Origin: Actinernus sp. WN-2022
Taxonomy: Eukaryota; Cnidaria; Anthozoa; Actiniaria; Actinernidae
Length of the DNA stretch: 64,000 nt
NCBI GenBank assembly: GCA_030867875.1
Contig: JAOWCC010001634.1
Span: 3,493,258-3,557,257 of the forward strand
Direction of reading: 5' to 3'
Positions 29,268 through 41,433 of the stretch are shown one piece after another; positions within the stretch are counted from its first letter, which is position 1, and each line of letters begins with the position of its first letter. Made by a program: the position numbers and the translations under genes. The notes under the pieces were generated by a model. It was not told the DNA's origin and ran no database searches. It was given only the letters and a program-made list of their open reading frames with translations.

Positions 29268-29500
29268 GTAGTTGCTGATGCCAGGCAGATAGAAGAGGAT
29301 TCTCGGTATTTCATTTTGGGGTCAAAACTCTCGTTGAAAGGAAAACGACATGCCATGAGAAAATGTAAGTTCTGACATCAGAGCGATGCAGAAGAGATTT
29401 ATCAGAAATTGATATTCTGCCGACACGTACGGTGAAGAGGGTCGGATACGGCATATTGCATTATAGGGCAATCGGGAAGCATATATATGATGCTTTCTAG

Positions 29501-31150
29501 CAGTAAAGTAGTCCTTCTATGTCAGTCAGCTTCAGTCTAACTCATGGCTGCGCGCAAGTGCAGAAACGAATTGGGATGGGTGAAATCGTGTCGCTCACTT
29601 ACTCACTAAGGTGTTAGCACGCCAAAGAGCATGGGAAGGAGATTGATGATAGCAATCAATATTCGCTTTATTCAATATTTCACAAATTGATGTTTAAATG
29701 AACGTGCCTAAAATGTTCGCTTCCAGCTATCCATCACCGGTTTCCTCTTCGTTACTGTCTGTATAGTTATCTTATATTTATATGTTTACTTAGATTGCAT
29801 CCGTCTATCTCATGTGGGAGATGTTTGTGTTTAGTCATCGCTGATATTGACGTAAAAGCCCGATTACTCCACACTCAATAAACGGTGGTGCAATAACGCT
29901 TCCCCGACTCGGTCTTTGCCGTTATAAAGTTCTTCTCGTATATTCGCCCTGTATGAATGGTCTTTCTCGATATTACCTACCGACAAAAAATAAGTTTGGT
30001 ACTTATCAAAGTTGTTTGAGATTTTGTTTTGCAATTTGGGGCCTTTTAAGACGAATTTTAGAGCGAATTTTAGGGCTGTTGGTGAAGCTCGCCACTACTA
30101 TTGCATGATGACTGAAACCGGATATGCTTGGGTCAAATTAACAAGCAGGGAAGTTCCCAGTTGGGTTAAATTGCTTTCTCCTGATTTGATTCATTTCTTT
30201 GATAGGCCGCTAAACGGATACCTTGTTCGCAGGGTATAAACCGGGATTACCGGTAACTATTTACAAAGTATATCGACCGTCGAGAGTGAAGACCCCGTTA
30301 AAGCAGCATGCAGGACTCGTAAACCATACGGTATACAACACTTTTATTTTATCTGTCGACAATATGAGACTCCCGGGGGTACCCCTGTTTGTGACGTACT
30401 ATGTATGTGCCGCCGGGGTGGGTCAGGGGTTTGAGCTCAGTTTGGGCAGGTAGGGTGAGGGTTTTGACCTGATTTGGACAGATCAGGGTCAGGATTCGAG
30501 TATAATTTAGGTGCAGTCAGGGTCGGGGTTCAGTATTGTTTAGGCAGGGTTCAGTTTTTTTAGCTACTATGTCAAAAAAAGACATTCTGTTGCCGCATTT
30601 TGATCACTTGCCCACATGCAAGCACTGAGGTTCCCATACATCGTGACGCCGCTAATTCGTACTTCAGTACTTATCTATGTACTTCATCTGCTGATTTGTG
30701 TACCCAATGACACGTCCCGACTTGAAATGTTCCGTATTTTGCATGCAATCAAGGTACGCGGTATACTGGCCGGGGTATATATCCGACTGTGTTTTGAAAA
30801 CAATTTAAAGAAGGGGCAATCAGGGTTTTTTTTCCCCAAAAGGGGTCAATCAGGGTTTTGGAGCTCGGATTGGGTCAAACAGGGTCAGGGTTTGAGTCTC
30901 TTGGCCTCACGTACACACCCATTTTTCATGTAAGTAAGCATGACCCCAAGTTGAACTAACAATTAACATACTAAACGATAAGTAAGTAATTTCCGGTTCC
31001 GGTTCAGCTGAATATCACCAGTTACCTAAACAATATATTGTCTTGCTGGGTTTGCAAAACATTATTGTGGTATCTTATTTCAATTGAAAACAGACATAAC
31101 ATTATCTCTATTGCTTTGGTCAACGTGCTTGTTTTTTTTTCAAACGCCCT
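29501..31150. other. Non-coding stretch with gggtcagg-rich text
   Basis: No gene that I can support. From 30410 to 30545 and 30810 to 30890 the sequence repeats gggtcagggtttgag-like phrases irregularly, probably one decayed repeat. The small ORFs over it contain no recognisable domain. Confidence 0.45.
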
Positions 31151-31279
31151 AGAACAGAGCTTCAGGCGGTGGGGTTATGCAGATTTTCTCGAACCAAATA
31201 TAGTATTATGAAATACACTCTTGCTAAAAATATAATCAACATTGTATATTATATATAAGTGCATATATATAAATGTATT

Positions 31280-31530
31280 TGTTATCCTCTTCTATCGTCT
31301 GATTTCTTTTTTAATTTTGTTAACCTTAATTTCACATAATTTGTAAAATCATTGCCCTTATATGACAGAGGCCAACTCGATAGTGCTCACTACTAATTGG
31401 CCTTTGCACACTTATTGTAACTACTTTTTCATATTCTATTAATTGTTTTCCCTTGATTTGTTACCTTCTATTGTCACATTGTAACTTGCTCTGTCGATAA
31501 GTGTAAAATAAATTGAATTGAATTGAATTG
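31280..31530 (+). mobile_element. LINE/SINE 3' tail
   Basis: ctgtcgataagtgtaaaata followed by aattgaattgaattg (about 31495-31530): an AATAAA-like signal plus short tandem tail, as in CR1/L2-type 3' ends. No ORF remains upstream. Confidence 0.55.
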
Positions 31531-31706
31531 CTAATGAGATATTTTTTATTTGAGTTCCCGAGAATACGTTCAAATGCCTTAATTTAAGGTGTAGGGTAAT
31601 TTTAATAACATAATTGTGTGCAATATATGTCAGAAACTGGTTGCTGAGGGTTACTGGATAGAAGCGTGGATGATCGGCGCTCCTTTATCTATTATTGAGT
31701 GGGTTC

Positions 31707-31859
31707 TGTTGATTGAAGAGTTTTTTTAATACCATTGGTACTCTTGTAACCCTCTAGGTGCATGTTGTACCAAGTTGTCAGTACCGTGACGCAGCAGACA
31801 CCTTACTCCAGTATCACATGCTCGCGCGGGTAGAAATCTGGTAACAATGGTATCAGAGC
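31707..31859 (+). mobile_element. Possible short LTR with tRNA-Met primer-binding site
   Basis: A tgttgattgaag...ggtaaca block (31707-31846) ends in CA and is followed one base later by tggtatcagagc (31848-31859), the classic complement of the 3' end of initiator/elongator Met tRNA used as primer by Copia-type elements. No gag or pol follows. Confidence 0.35.
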
Positions 31860-32746
31860 GAGGTCAGTTGTCCTAAAAATCGCAAAACTGTAGCCGGTAC
31901 AGAAATGGGGGTGTTACATGACACCGGTTCGAGTTTCATTCCGGAACGAAACTTTCGACCGGTACCAGAACCGGAGTGAACTCATTCTGGTTTGATCGAC
32001 TCGTTCCGGTATGACATGGGGGGTGAGGCTAGGGTTTAAGACGTTTTGAAATTTTATTTTGGCTGTCATTTCCCCCCTGAACTTCCATGTCAACTAAATT
32101 AAGAACAGCCCCAGCAGTTTTCTATGGGTAACATTTTGGTGAAAACCACATGTCTCTACGATGTTGAATTGCTTTCTACCCGTAAAAATCCATCGCCCTT
32201 TTCGTTTTGGCCGCAAAGCATACGCTTGGATAATTTCAATTTCTATTTCCCAGTCCAGAACTGGATTAAATAAAGTTGCCGCGTTAAAATCAAACAACAT
32301 GCTGTTTGCAAATATGGGGTAAGATCTGCGAACCTTGCAAAACTGAGGGGGGAGGGGTGAAAAATCAAAAGCATTTTCTGTTAATAACAGTACCGTCCCC
32401 CATTAGAAGTGGCTTGAATGAAGTTGCAGCTTAAAAATCATAGTTTTGATACTAAACACGATGAACATACACAACATATTGGTTGCGTATTAGGGGTAAG
32501 ATCTGCCATCGTTGCAAAACTGAGGGGGGAGAGGTGGGAAACAACATGCAGTTCCTATTAATAACCATATCCTCACCCATTAGAAATGGATTAAGTGATG
32601 TGGCAGAATAAAAACCATGGATTCTTTACTCGACGCAACGACTGGAATGCGGCATGAACTGCGGAAGTCCGTCGGTTTGCGAGGTTGTGCTGACATTCAA
32701 TGCGCTTTGATGGAAAATAACAATCATGCAATCAATGAACTGCTTG
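31860..32746. other. Intergenic, decayed duplicated phrases
   Basis: Two similar stretches (ggggtaagatctgc...ttgcaaaactgagggggga at about 32315 and 32495) form a diverged direct repeat. An accggt/ccggaac-rich segment occurs at 31920-31990. No gene. Confidence 0.5.
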
Positions 32747-33581
32747 AACTTTGCGATTCCAAAAAGAGGAAGAATCCCAATGCGGGATAACAATACACAA
32801 TAATCCTACAATACTTTTAATTACAAACAATAGAAACAAAACATACATACCTACGTGTAATAATTAATGAGTAGTAGAAATCCTTCGTGAGAATTTCAAA
32901 TGCACCAAGCTGCGTCCTCGCGCTGCGTCCTCGGCATTTGAAATTTCACGCGAATTTTGAAATCCCCGTCGAATCGGTGACGAGTATACGAAACATTTAA
33001 CATCAGCTGGTCGTAAATATAGACAGGAGAAACACGCACCGTTTGTTTACTTTAGGCAGGTGATAACTGTTAATCTAGCCTGCAGTATTTTCACACCACG
33101 TAGCACAAACTAGTATAAAAAGTACGCTGATTTGGTGTCTGGTTTAATTACATCTCGGCGATAACTAATGCTAGTTTTAAAATTAGAATTAAAGTTACCC
33201 CTAAAGGTTGTGAGCGTTATCGGCGGGGGCTCCTTAAACAATGTTATGAAATAGCAACCACGTTGATAAGAATGCTGTTAGAGTGATTTCACTAAACCCG
33301 TGAAACAAAATCTAATAGTCATTATCTAGTACAGTGAATAACACAAAAGAAAAGAATGGAATGAGTGTCTCCTACTGTGTATGTTTCACTCTATTTACGT
33401 TTCCAGGAATATTTGACCCCCTTTATTTCAGACTGGTTTACTTCATTAGAAACGTTTCCTTTTATTCGATATCAAGTCAATGATGTAGTTGGTTTTTCTC
33501 CACTGCATATCTGATGCGATTTCGGCGGGAAAACAAACTGAAACCTGTGACAGACGCGCGAGTCACATTATGGAGGGAACA

Positions 33582-33715
33582 ATACATACATACATACACG
33601 CATACACACACACATACACACACTTTATTTTAATACGCTAGCCACTACAACTACAACACTGAATGTTGACTCGCGAGCTGATTTCCAAGTGAGGCGTACA
33701 AAGATTGGTATATAT
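33582..33715 (-). mobile_element. LINE 3' tail (minus strand)
   Basis: catacatac/cacacatac microsatellite, then actttattttaatacgctag and an untranslated-region fragment up to gtacaaagattggta. It is the same insertion, at the same target position, as the 3' end of the LINE in the second duplicate at 54353. Confidence 0.75.
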
Positions 33716-33720
33716 ATATA

Positions 33721-33873
33721 TTATGTAATAGACCAACAAAATATATTCTGCTGTACAAAAGAAAGATTTCTAGTACAGTGAATAACACCTTAAAACTATT
33801 ATCCAAGTCTATATACTAGACTAGAAATCTTTCTTTTGTACAGCAGAAGATATTTTGTTGGTCTATTACATAA
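33721..33873. repeat. Foldback, ~52-bp arms
   Basis: ttatgtaatagaccaacaaa...gatttctagta on the left and tagaaatctttctt...ttggtctattacataa on the right, nearly perfect, around a loop of about 46 bp. Confidence 0.88.
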
Positions 33874-34255
33874 TCGCAGTCTTTAAATAGTTCACTTTTT
33901 ATTGGAGTCGTTAATTAATCCTTCTGTGTATGTTTCACTCTATTTACGTTTCCAGCAATATTTGACCCCCTTTATTTCAGACTAGTTTACTTCATTAGAA
34001 ACTTTTCCTTTTATTCGATATGAAGTCAATGATGTAGTTGTTTTTTCCTCGCTGCATAACTGATGCGATTTCGGCGGATAAACAAACTGAAAGCTGTGAC
34101 GGACGCACGCGTCACATTATGGCGGGAACAAGACAATTAGAATCCGACAATTAGAAGACATTTTCCCATTTCTTATTTATAAGTAGGTTTCCCAGGCTAA
34201 TTTATAAGATAATATCGTTAGATCACGGGTGCCACCTGGTGGAGAAATTGTTATT

Positions 34256-34375
34256 ATTATTCATACCGCATTTCCTCTTGGCATACAGAAAACAAAAAAA
34301 GCATTACTCAAGGAAAAAATCAGGTGATCTGAATTGGGACAACAAATGATACAAGCTAAATCCATCAATTGCCTT
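34256..34375. repeat. Half of the 12258-type MITE
   Basis: gcatttcctcttggcataca, gcattactcaagg and gtgatctgaattgggacaac correspond to the right half of the MITE nested in the Harbinger element. Confidence 0.6.
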
Positions 34376-36480
34376 GTTAGTACGCAAACGAGGAAACATT
34401 AAACAACGCGTACGAGCTCTCACTAGCTAGTAGAGGAATACAAACAAAATATTGGAATACCCCATATCATTGTGATATCAGCAACCCGAAACAAAGGTGG
34501 AAAAATGACGCGAAAAATATAATTTATTATTTTCAAAAGTTACGATCACTTAGACTTCAAATTTCATTCATCCAAACTTTAACTACCCATGCAATGTTTT
34601 GTTTATTATCGATTGACCGACCGTCCCAATTTTTTTTTTTGGAAAAAGCCAAAAAAATGAAAGCTTTGGAAAAAGTAAAAAAAAAAAAAAAAGCTTCTCC
34701 GAGCTCTCTACGTTTTAGTTTCTTGCCTTTCTCATTGAAATTGTCAAGAAAAAGCAGTTGAGGAATACATAAAAAAAAATGGAGAGTCTTCAAGACCAAC
34801 CGACCGACCCACCAACACGAGCCAGACGAAACATTTTATTGCGATGGCCTAAATAAACCCTCTCACTCATTCCAACATCAAGTGGCCTGGGTTTTGCCAG
34901 TTTGGCCCGCATTGTTTAGAATCTTCAATTAAGGATGAATAACTACAAGATGCCATTTTACTTGGTAAGAGTATAAGGCGGAATGACTTGTGAAATGACC
35001 GTGGCGGAATAAAAAAAATATACGGATATACATAAAACATACAGGAGGCTATATGCATAATTGCTCGCCCCACTCCATCGCGACCCCAGCTCTAGCCCCA
35101 GTCCTACGCGGCTAGGGGCATACCATCCACATGATCCAAACTGACTCACAGACAGAACCACACTACCATGACATAGATACATATTTGCATAGCAAAAATC
35201 CAAAAAAATAAGGATTATCCTATTATATTAACAATTTTTGAACCCGTACGCATAGCTATTAACCTCCGGTTCGGTTCGGTGTCAGTTGATACGCATGGGC
35301 CGTCTATCTTTTTGTTTTGCGATTTTGAAAAAGTCGCGAAAATTAGATATCGCGGACATTTCTACGTGCGAAAATTAAGTGACTTGCAGTCACTGAATTT
35401 ACCATTAACTGGCTCTTTGTAATTTACTTCAACAATATATTATTAACCCTCGTATCGCTTATGGTATATGTATGATTCAGTTCAGCAGTTTTGGTACTGC
35501 AGTTACCATTACTTTTACGGACACTTTCGTTGTGTTTTCCAAAAATGAAATACGTTCCTGAGAACGATCATATCTACAATATACCGTAGTACACATACAT
35601 AAAAAACAAACAATAAAGGTGTCTGGTTGTTTTTTCTTTTGTATCCGAAAGTGAAAGTGACCTAGTTTCTACGAAATCTACAAAATCGCGAAAATTAAAT
35701 ATTGCGAAATACGCGAAGTCCCAAATCGCGAAATTACGTGTAGTTGATCAACCCATCAAACCTCATACATGTGACGAATGTGATTAACACTAAACCTCCT
35801 AAACCATCGGCTAGGGTTAGGTTTAGTTTGAGGTTAAGGTTGGGTGTTATGGTTGGTAGGAATATGACTTCATAAGTCCTTCAAAAATTCAAAATGTTTC
35901 GGAGGAGCATGACCCCCCCTCTCCCGGAACCGGTAACGCGCTTGTGTGCGTCAAGTTCTCTATCCCACCAAAGTCATCTCCCTTCCACTCCTTTCGCGAT
36001 TTGATGCAAATGAGGGTACTGACTGACCTTCGGGATTTTTCCAGTTTGGCCCGCATGGGTTAGAGTCTTCAAGTAAGGATGAATAACTACAATGCCATTT
36101 TAGTCAACAAACAAAAGCATAGCGTAGCCTATGAACATATAATAAATTTATTTGCCTAATGTCGCTGCACTGTTGAATAAACTCTGACGTCGTAGTGCGT
36201 CAATTGTTCTTAATCTCATAAAGTGGGAATAAACAGATAGCATATTAGTTTGGAAATGAATATTCCTATAAATAAAGCCAACGTATGTATTTTTATGTAA
36301 TTAGACAACCCCCACCCCCGTTCCCCTGAACTGTATTTCGAGCATAGAGCATAAACGAGGGTGTAAAGTCAATTAAGTCCGTTCGTAGCGATTTCTTTGC
36401 ACACATCCAGGCCAGTGTACTACTCAGTGGTGCTAGGTAAACGCGTTCACGTCACGCTATCGTTTTCCACAGGTGGTCAC
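34376..36480. other. Intergenic stretch without a supportable gene
   Basis: Contains A-runs near 34675, a tcgcgaaaattaaatattgc-type decayed repeat (35325-35350, 35685-35740) and a duplicated phrase (tagaatcttcaattaaggatgaataact at 34917 and tagagtcttcaagtaagga at 36061). ORFs on the minus strand near 34867-35203 have no domain. Confidence 0.45.
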
Positions 36481-36499
36481 AGACTCGTGTCAACATGTT

Positions 36500-36630
36500 G
36501 TGGTCGTAATGTTCTGTTTTAGCTTCTTAGTTATTCTGAGTAACTTTTACCTATTACTGTTTCTTCTTATTAACCTGTATGTAAATCATCTTCTCACCAC
36601 AAGGTAATAAAGTTGTTGTTGTTGTTTTAA
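36500..36630 (+). mobile_element. LINE/SINE 3' tail with (GTT)n
   Basis: aaggtaataaagttgttgtt at the end of a T-rich untranslated-like stretch: AATAAA signal followed by a short tandem repeat. Confidence 0.5.
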
Positions 36631-37200
36631 ACTGAATAAGATGAATATAATTTACACATTTTCCTGTCCTGAAACCATGCCAAAAGTATCATTAGATGCG
36701 AGGAAGTACAACGCGTTCAGGTTAGAAAATCTGAGATATACATTCTATATATAAAACTGCAGGTTAAGTGATTCAAAAATATGTCTCACCAATTCTTCAT
36801 CGATGAAATGCTAACCAATTTCACAAAGATACTTAATTTCATTTGTGGACTTGAAAAGCAAATTTACTTGTTTCTGATCATTTTAATTAATTCCACAACT
36901 GAACACACAAGCGACACTATTTCGTTTTTGGCACAAGATGGACGTTTATTGAACGACAACTGAATCACAATAAATGATATCAATAAACCTCTCTGCCACC
37001 CTAAAAGTATCCTTTTTTCCCAGGGTGGGTTGGCGGGAAAAGTAACTAATAAAACTATAATCCAAGCGATTAGGACCTCGTGCGTACTCGAACAGCTACA
37101 GCTTAAAGTGAATGAGATATACCTTTCTCAATGAATAAATGCGTGTCAGTTGTGCAATTAATCCCTTTGATTACCTTGGTATGAATATTAAACCCCCCAG

Positions 37201-38100
37201 CTAAAAACGAAAGAGAGCCGAAACGTAAAGAAACTGCTGAGACTGAATAGCTAAACGAAGACGATGCGCCAGGGCTAACTTAGATTCGACGCTAAACTCT
37301 AAATATATTTTAGTCCAGTCACCATACAACTGAATGAGTTCACCAGGAATACCGTGTTTAAAAGCCCAGTTGGCCGAACCCCGACGAAAAGAATGACCAC
37401 GAAAGTCAGACTGAAACGCAGAAAGCAGAATGAAACGCAGAACGAAACTCTGCGATAAGGCGTGCTTTTGTACCCACAGAGCCACCGGAAGGCCCTGCGG
37501 GCAGAATAAATAATTCTGCCCTCGGAGAGCTAGTAGGCACCAGGTATATCATACGGTTATAGGCGGTGACAGGGCATAATGGAGAGCCAGGTATACAGAG
37601 TAACGGAATGTACAATTTACGTTCCCCAAACTGAAATCAATGGTTTTGGTATGCTTAAAGGTAACTATCTGACCATGCGCATTGGTTACAACATCAGTCC
37701 GTGTAAGATTACGCATAGGAGTCAAACATACGCCGTGATGCGGGAACAATGTTAGCCAATCTAGCCATAAGGAAGAACGCGAATAAATAGGCGCAAAACA
37801 GCATACAACTGAGAAGTCGGATCATGAAGAAAATCCAGCGTACGAGATGCGCGTATATAATAAGATATCGGGTGTAACCGGAGGCGCCCTGCAAGGCGAA
37901 TGTCGTACACATACCCCAAAATAGGAATTCTAAAATTATTTTTATGCCCTAAGATAGGGGAAAGGATGGTAAATTCAGTACTGAAATATAAAATACTGAA
38001 AGAATTGCCGTTATTGCGCACGAGCTTGCTCAAAATGCACAATATTTCCAAAATCAAAATCCTCAGTCTCGGAGTGGCAAAAATAGTCTTTCCTCGATGC
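37201..38100 (-). pseudogene. Tyrosine recombinase, C-terminal catalytic part, frameshifted
   Basis: Read on the minus strand in three overlapping frames. 37749 to about 37560 gives HHGVCLTPMRNLTRTDVV and FKHTKTIDFSLGN; 37615 to 37410 gives CIPGSPLCPVTAYNRM; 37485 to 37201 gives FRGHSFRRGSANWAFKHGIP, then ELIQLYGDWTKIYLEFS. HxxR (HSFR) and the GDW..Y block are the catalytic signatures of this recombinase family, which cuts and joins DNA through a tyrosine. Upstream text to about 38100 is too broken to assign. The family is probably DIRS- or Crypton-like as in other invertebrate genomes. At least two frameshifts make it non-functional. Confidence 0.75.
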
Positions 38101-38404
38101 ATTTTTAGGGTCTTGCGTACCTTTCCTTTTCAATCTCTAGATCGTGGTTGTATGCTTTTTCTTAGCCTTGTTAGTGCTATTCTATGCTTAACTGTATTTG
38201 AAACAATGAACAGGATTAAGAAAGAAATTCGAAAATCACGAAAACAATTTTCACAGTTCCTATTGATATAATACTGTAGGTCAAGCAGTTACATTCACAC
38301 ATAGTTGATGTTCTAGATTGTCTATGGTTTTGAAGCAAAAAAGCACGTTACAATGGGGGGTAGATTATTTTTAACGTTATGGAGATCCAGGTAGTTTTCA
38401 AAAA

Positions 38405-40935
38405 AGGTCCGATGGCAATCCACGTTTTCTATTATAACTTCGTTACAACCCAGATCCGGTTAGGTCTGATTGCAATTCACGTTTTGTATTATAGCTTCGT
38501 TACAACCCAGGTCCGGTTAGTTCTGATGGCAATCCACGTTTTATATTATAGCTTCGTTACAACTCAGGTCCGGTTAGGTCTGATGGCAATCCTAGTTTTA
38601 TATTATAGCTTCGTTACATCCCAGGTCCGGTTAGGTATGATGGCAATCCACGTTTTATATTATAGCTTCGTTACAACCCAGGTCCGGTTAGGTCTGATGG
38701 CATTCCACGCTTTATATTATAGCTACGTTACAACCCAGGTCCGGTTAGGTATTATGGCAATCCACGTCGTATATTATAGCTTCGCTACAACCAAGGTCCG
38801 GTTAGGTCTGATGGCAATCCACGGTTTATATTATAACTACGTTACAACCCAGGTCCGGTTAGGTACGATGGCAATCCACGTTGTATATTATAGCTTCGTT
38901 ACAACCCAGGTCCGGTTAGGTCTGATGGCATTCCACGCTTTATATTATAGCTACGTTACAACCCAGGTCCGGTTAGGTAAGATGGCAATCCACGTTTTAT
39001 ATTATAGCTTCGTTACAACCCAGTTCCGGTTAATGTCATTCCACGCTTTATATTATAGCTACGTTACAACCCAGGTCCGGTTAGGTAAGATGGCAATCCA
39101 CGTTTTATATTATAGCTTCGTTACAACCCAGTTCCGGTTAATGGCAATCCACGTTTTATATTATAGCTTCGTTACAACCCAGGTCCGGTTAAGTATGATG
39201 GCAATCCACGTTTTATATTAAGCTTCGTTACAACCCAGGTCCGGTTAGGTCTGATGACAATCCATGTTTTATATTATAGCTTCCTTACAACCAAGGTCCG
39301 GTTAGGTATGATGGCATTCCACGGTTTATATTATATCTTCGTTACAACACAGGTCCGGTTAGGTCTGATTGCAATCCACATTGTATATTATAGCTTCGTT
39401 ACAACCCAGGTCCGGTTAGGTCTGATTGCAATCCACTTTGTATATTATAGCTTCGTTACAACCCAGGTCCGGTTAGGTCTAATGGCAATCCACGTTTTAT
39501 ATTATAGCTTCGTTACAACCAAGGTCCGGTTAGGTCTGATGGCATTCCACGGTTTATATTATAGCTTCGTTACAACCCAGGTCCGGTTAGGTCTGGTGGC
39601 AATCCATGTTTTATATTATAGCTTCCTTACAACCAAGGTCCGGTTAGGTATGATGGCATTCCACGGTTCATATTATATAGCTTCGTTACAAACAGGTCCA
39701 GTTAGGTCTGATTGCAATCCACATTGTATATTATAGCTTCGTTACAACCCAGGTCCGGTTAGGTCTGATTGCAATCCACTTTGTATATTATAGCTTCGTT
39801 ACAACCCAGGTCCGGTTAGGTCTGATGGCAATCCACGTTTTATATTATAGCTTCGTTACAACCCAGGTCCGGTTAGGTATGATGGTATTCCACGTTTTAT
39901 ATTATAGCTTCGTTACAACCCAGGTCCGGTTAGGTCTGATTGTAATCCACTTTGTATATTATAGCTTCGTTACAACCCAGGTCCGGTTAGGTCTGATTGC
40001 AATCCACTTTGTATATTATAGCTTCGTTACAACCCAGGTCCGGTTAGGTCTGATGGCATTCCACGGTTTATATTATAGCTACGTTACAACCCAGGTCCGG
40101 TTAGGTATGATGGCAATCCATGTTTTATATTATAGCTTCGTTACAACCCAGGTCCGGTTAGATATGATGGCAATTCACGTTTTATATTATAGCTTCGTTA
40201 CAACCAAGGTCCGGTTAAGTATGATGGCAATCCACGTTTTATATTAAGCTTCGTTACAACCCAGGTCCGGTTAGGTCTGATGGCATTCCACGGTTTATAT
40301 TATAGCTACGTTACAACCCAGGTCCGGTTACGTCTGATGGCAATCCATGTTTTATATTATAGCTTCCTTACAACCAAGGTCCGGTTAGGTATGATGGCAA
40401 TCCACGTTTTATATTAACCTTCGTTACAACCCAGGTCCGGTTAGGTCTGATGGCAATCCATGTTTTATATTATAGCTTCCTTACAACCAAGGTCCGGTTA
40501 GGTCTGATGGCAATCTACGTCGTATATTATAGCTTCGTTACAACACAGGTCCGGTTAGGTGTGATGGCAATACACGTTTTATATTATAGCTTCGTTACAA
40601 CCCAGGTCCGGTTAGGTGTGATGACAATCCACGTTTTATATTATAGCTTCGTTACAACCCAGGTCCGGTTAGGTCTGATGGCAATCCACGTTTTATATTA
40701 TAGCTTCGTTACAACCCAGGTCCGGTTAGGTATGATGGCAATCCACGTTTTATATTATAGCTTCGTTACAACCCAGGTCCGGTTAGATCTGATGGCAATC
40801 CACTTTGTATATTATAGCTTCGTTGCAACTCAGGTCCGGTTAGGTTCGGATGGCAAATCACGTCGTATATTATAGCTTCGTTACAATCCAGGTCCGTTTA
40901 GGTCTAATGGCAATCCACATTTTATATTATAGATT
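38405..40935. repeat. 57-bp minisatellite, ~44 units
   Basis: Unit of 57 bp starting gatggcaatccacgttttat and ending cccaggtccggttaggtct. Because 57 is divisible by three, one plus frame stays open for 280, 160, 140 and 141 codons with a 19-residue period (MAIHVLYYSFVTTQVRLG plus one). The other five frames meet a stop in every unit. Breaks come mainly from a recurrent 2-bp loss (tatattaagc). Some multi-unit blocks are themselves repeated (39244-39480 resembles 39592-39830). Confidence 0.95.
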
Positions 40936-41350
40936 CGCTATTGCCGGACAACTAGATCCAGTCCTGGAGTCTATGTCGTACATGCCTACTGTCGGAATTC
41001 TACGGTATAGGGTTATTCTAGTCCTTTTTCAATTTCTTTTGTGAGAAATTAAAATGCTTTTAGTGATACATGTTTCTCACGTCCCCTAAAAACAGCTCGA
41101 AAGCTACACATACCTGTACATAATATCCCGGGACCGTCGATGGAATTCGTATTCTCTGATGGAGTTTCGGGGTTGCATGGTCGATAGCTGATCATAACTT
41201 CCTTCCTTTTCCTTTCATTTATCGTAGGATCATAAATACTGGCTAATGAAAGAGTTTGTTATCAGGAAGCTTTAATAACTTTTAATAACTCAGTTACTGT
41301 TTTCTCTGAGAGACTTCTGCTAGCAGAGAAATAAGCGTTATAGTGTTACT

Positions 41351-41433
41351 TATTTATACGAGAGAAAATAAGACGCGATATATAGAGTCGTATAAATGGA
41401 GCAGTTCGCATCTTATTTTCTCTCCTATAAATA
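41351..41433. repeat. Hairpin related to the 544-bp unit
   Basis: tatttatacgagagaaaata...gacgcg and cgcatcttattttctctcct...aaata pair as ~27-bp arms. ttatacgagaga and cagttcgc are shared with the cgcgtcttattcaagacgcg hairpin region of the 544-bp repeat and of both duplicates. Confidence 0.75.

Larger units (their letters stand above)
24628..29500 (-). mobile_element. CR1-like LINE with both ORFs open
   Basis: The element reads on the minus strand. The 3' end has an aataaag signal followed by about six copies of a 4-bp repeat (aagt on plus, 24628-24654), the tandem tail typical of CR1/L2-type elements. Both ORFs are uninterrupted, so this is a young copy. The 5' boundary and any target duplication are not visible to me; 29500 is an estimate. 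Confidence 0.85.
32747..34250. repeat. Third, rearranged copy of the duplicated subsegment
   Basis: Matches 2880-3790 and 53480-54440. Within it, 33388-33585 and 33930-34140 are themselves two versions of the same sequence. The first is joined to a LINE 3' tail at gggaacaa|tacatac, while the second has the uninterrupted gggaacaagacaatt site. Confidence 0.85.

Noticed and set aside
30410..30890. Telomere-like repeats
   Set aside because: gggtcagg phrases are irregular and do not match a TTAGGG-type array.
38405..40935. CRISPR array
   Set aside because: Units are contiguous 57-bp copies without unique spacers, in a eukaryotic setting.
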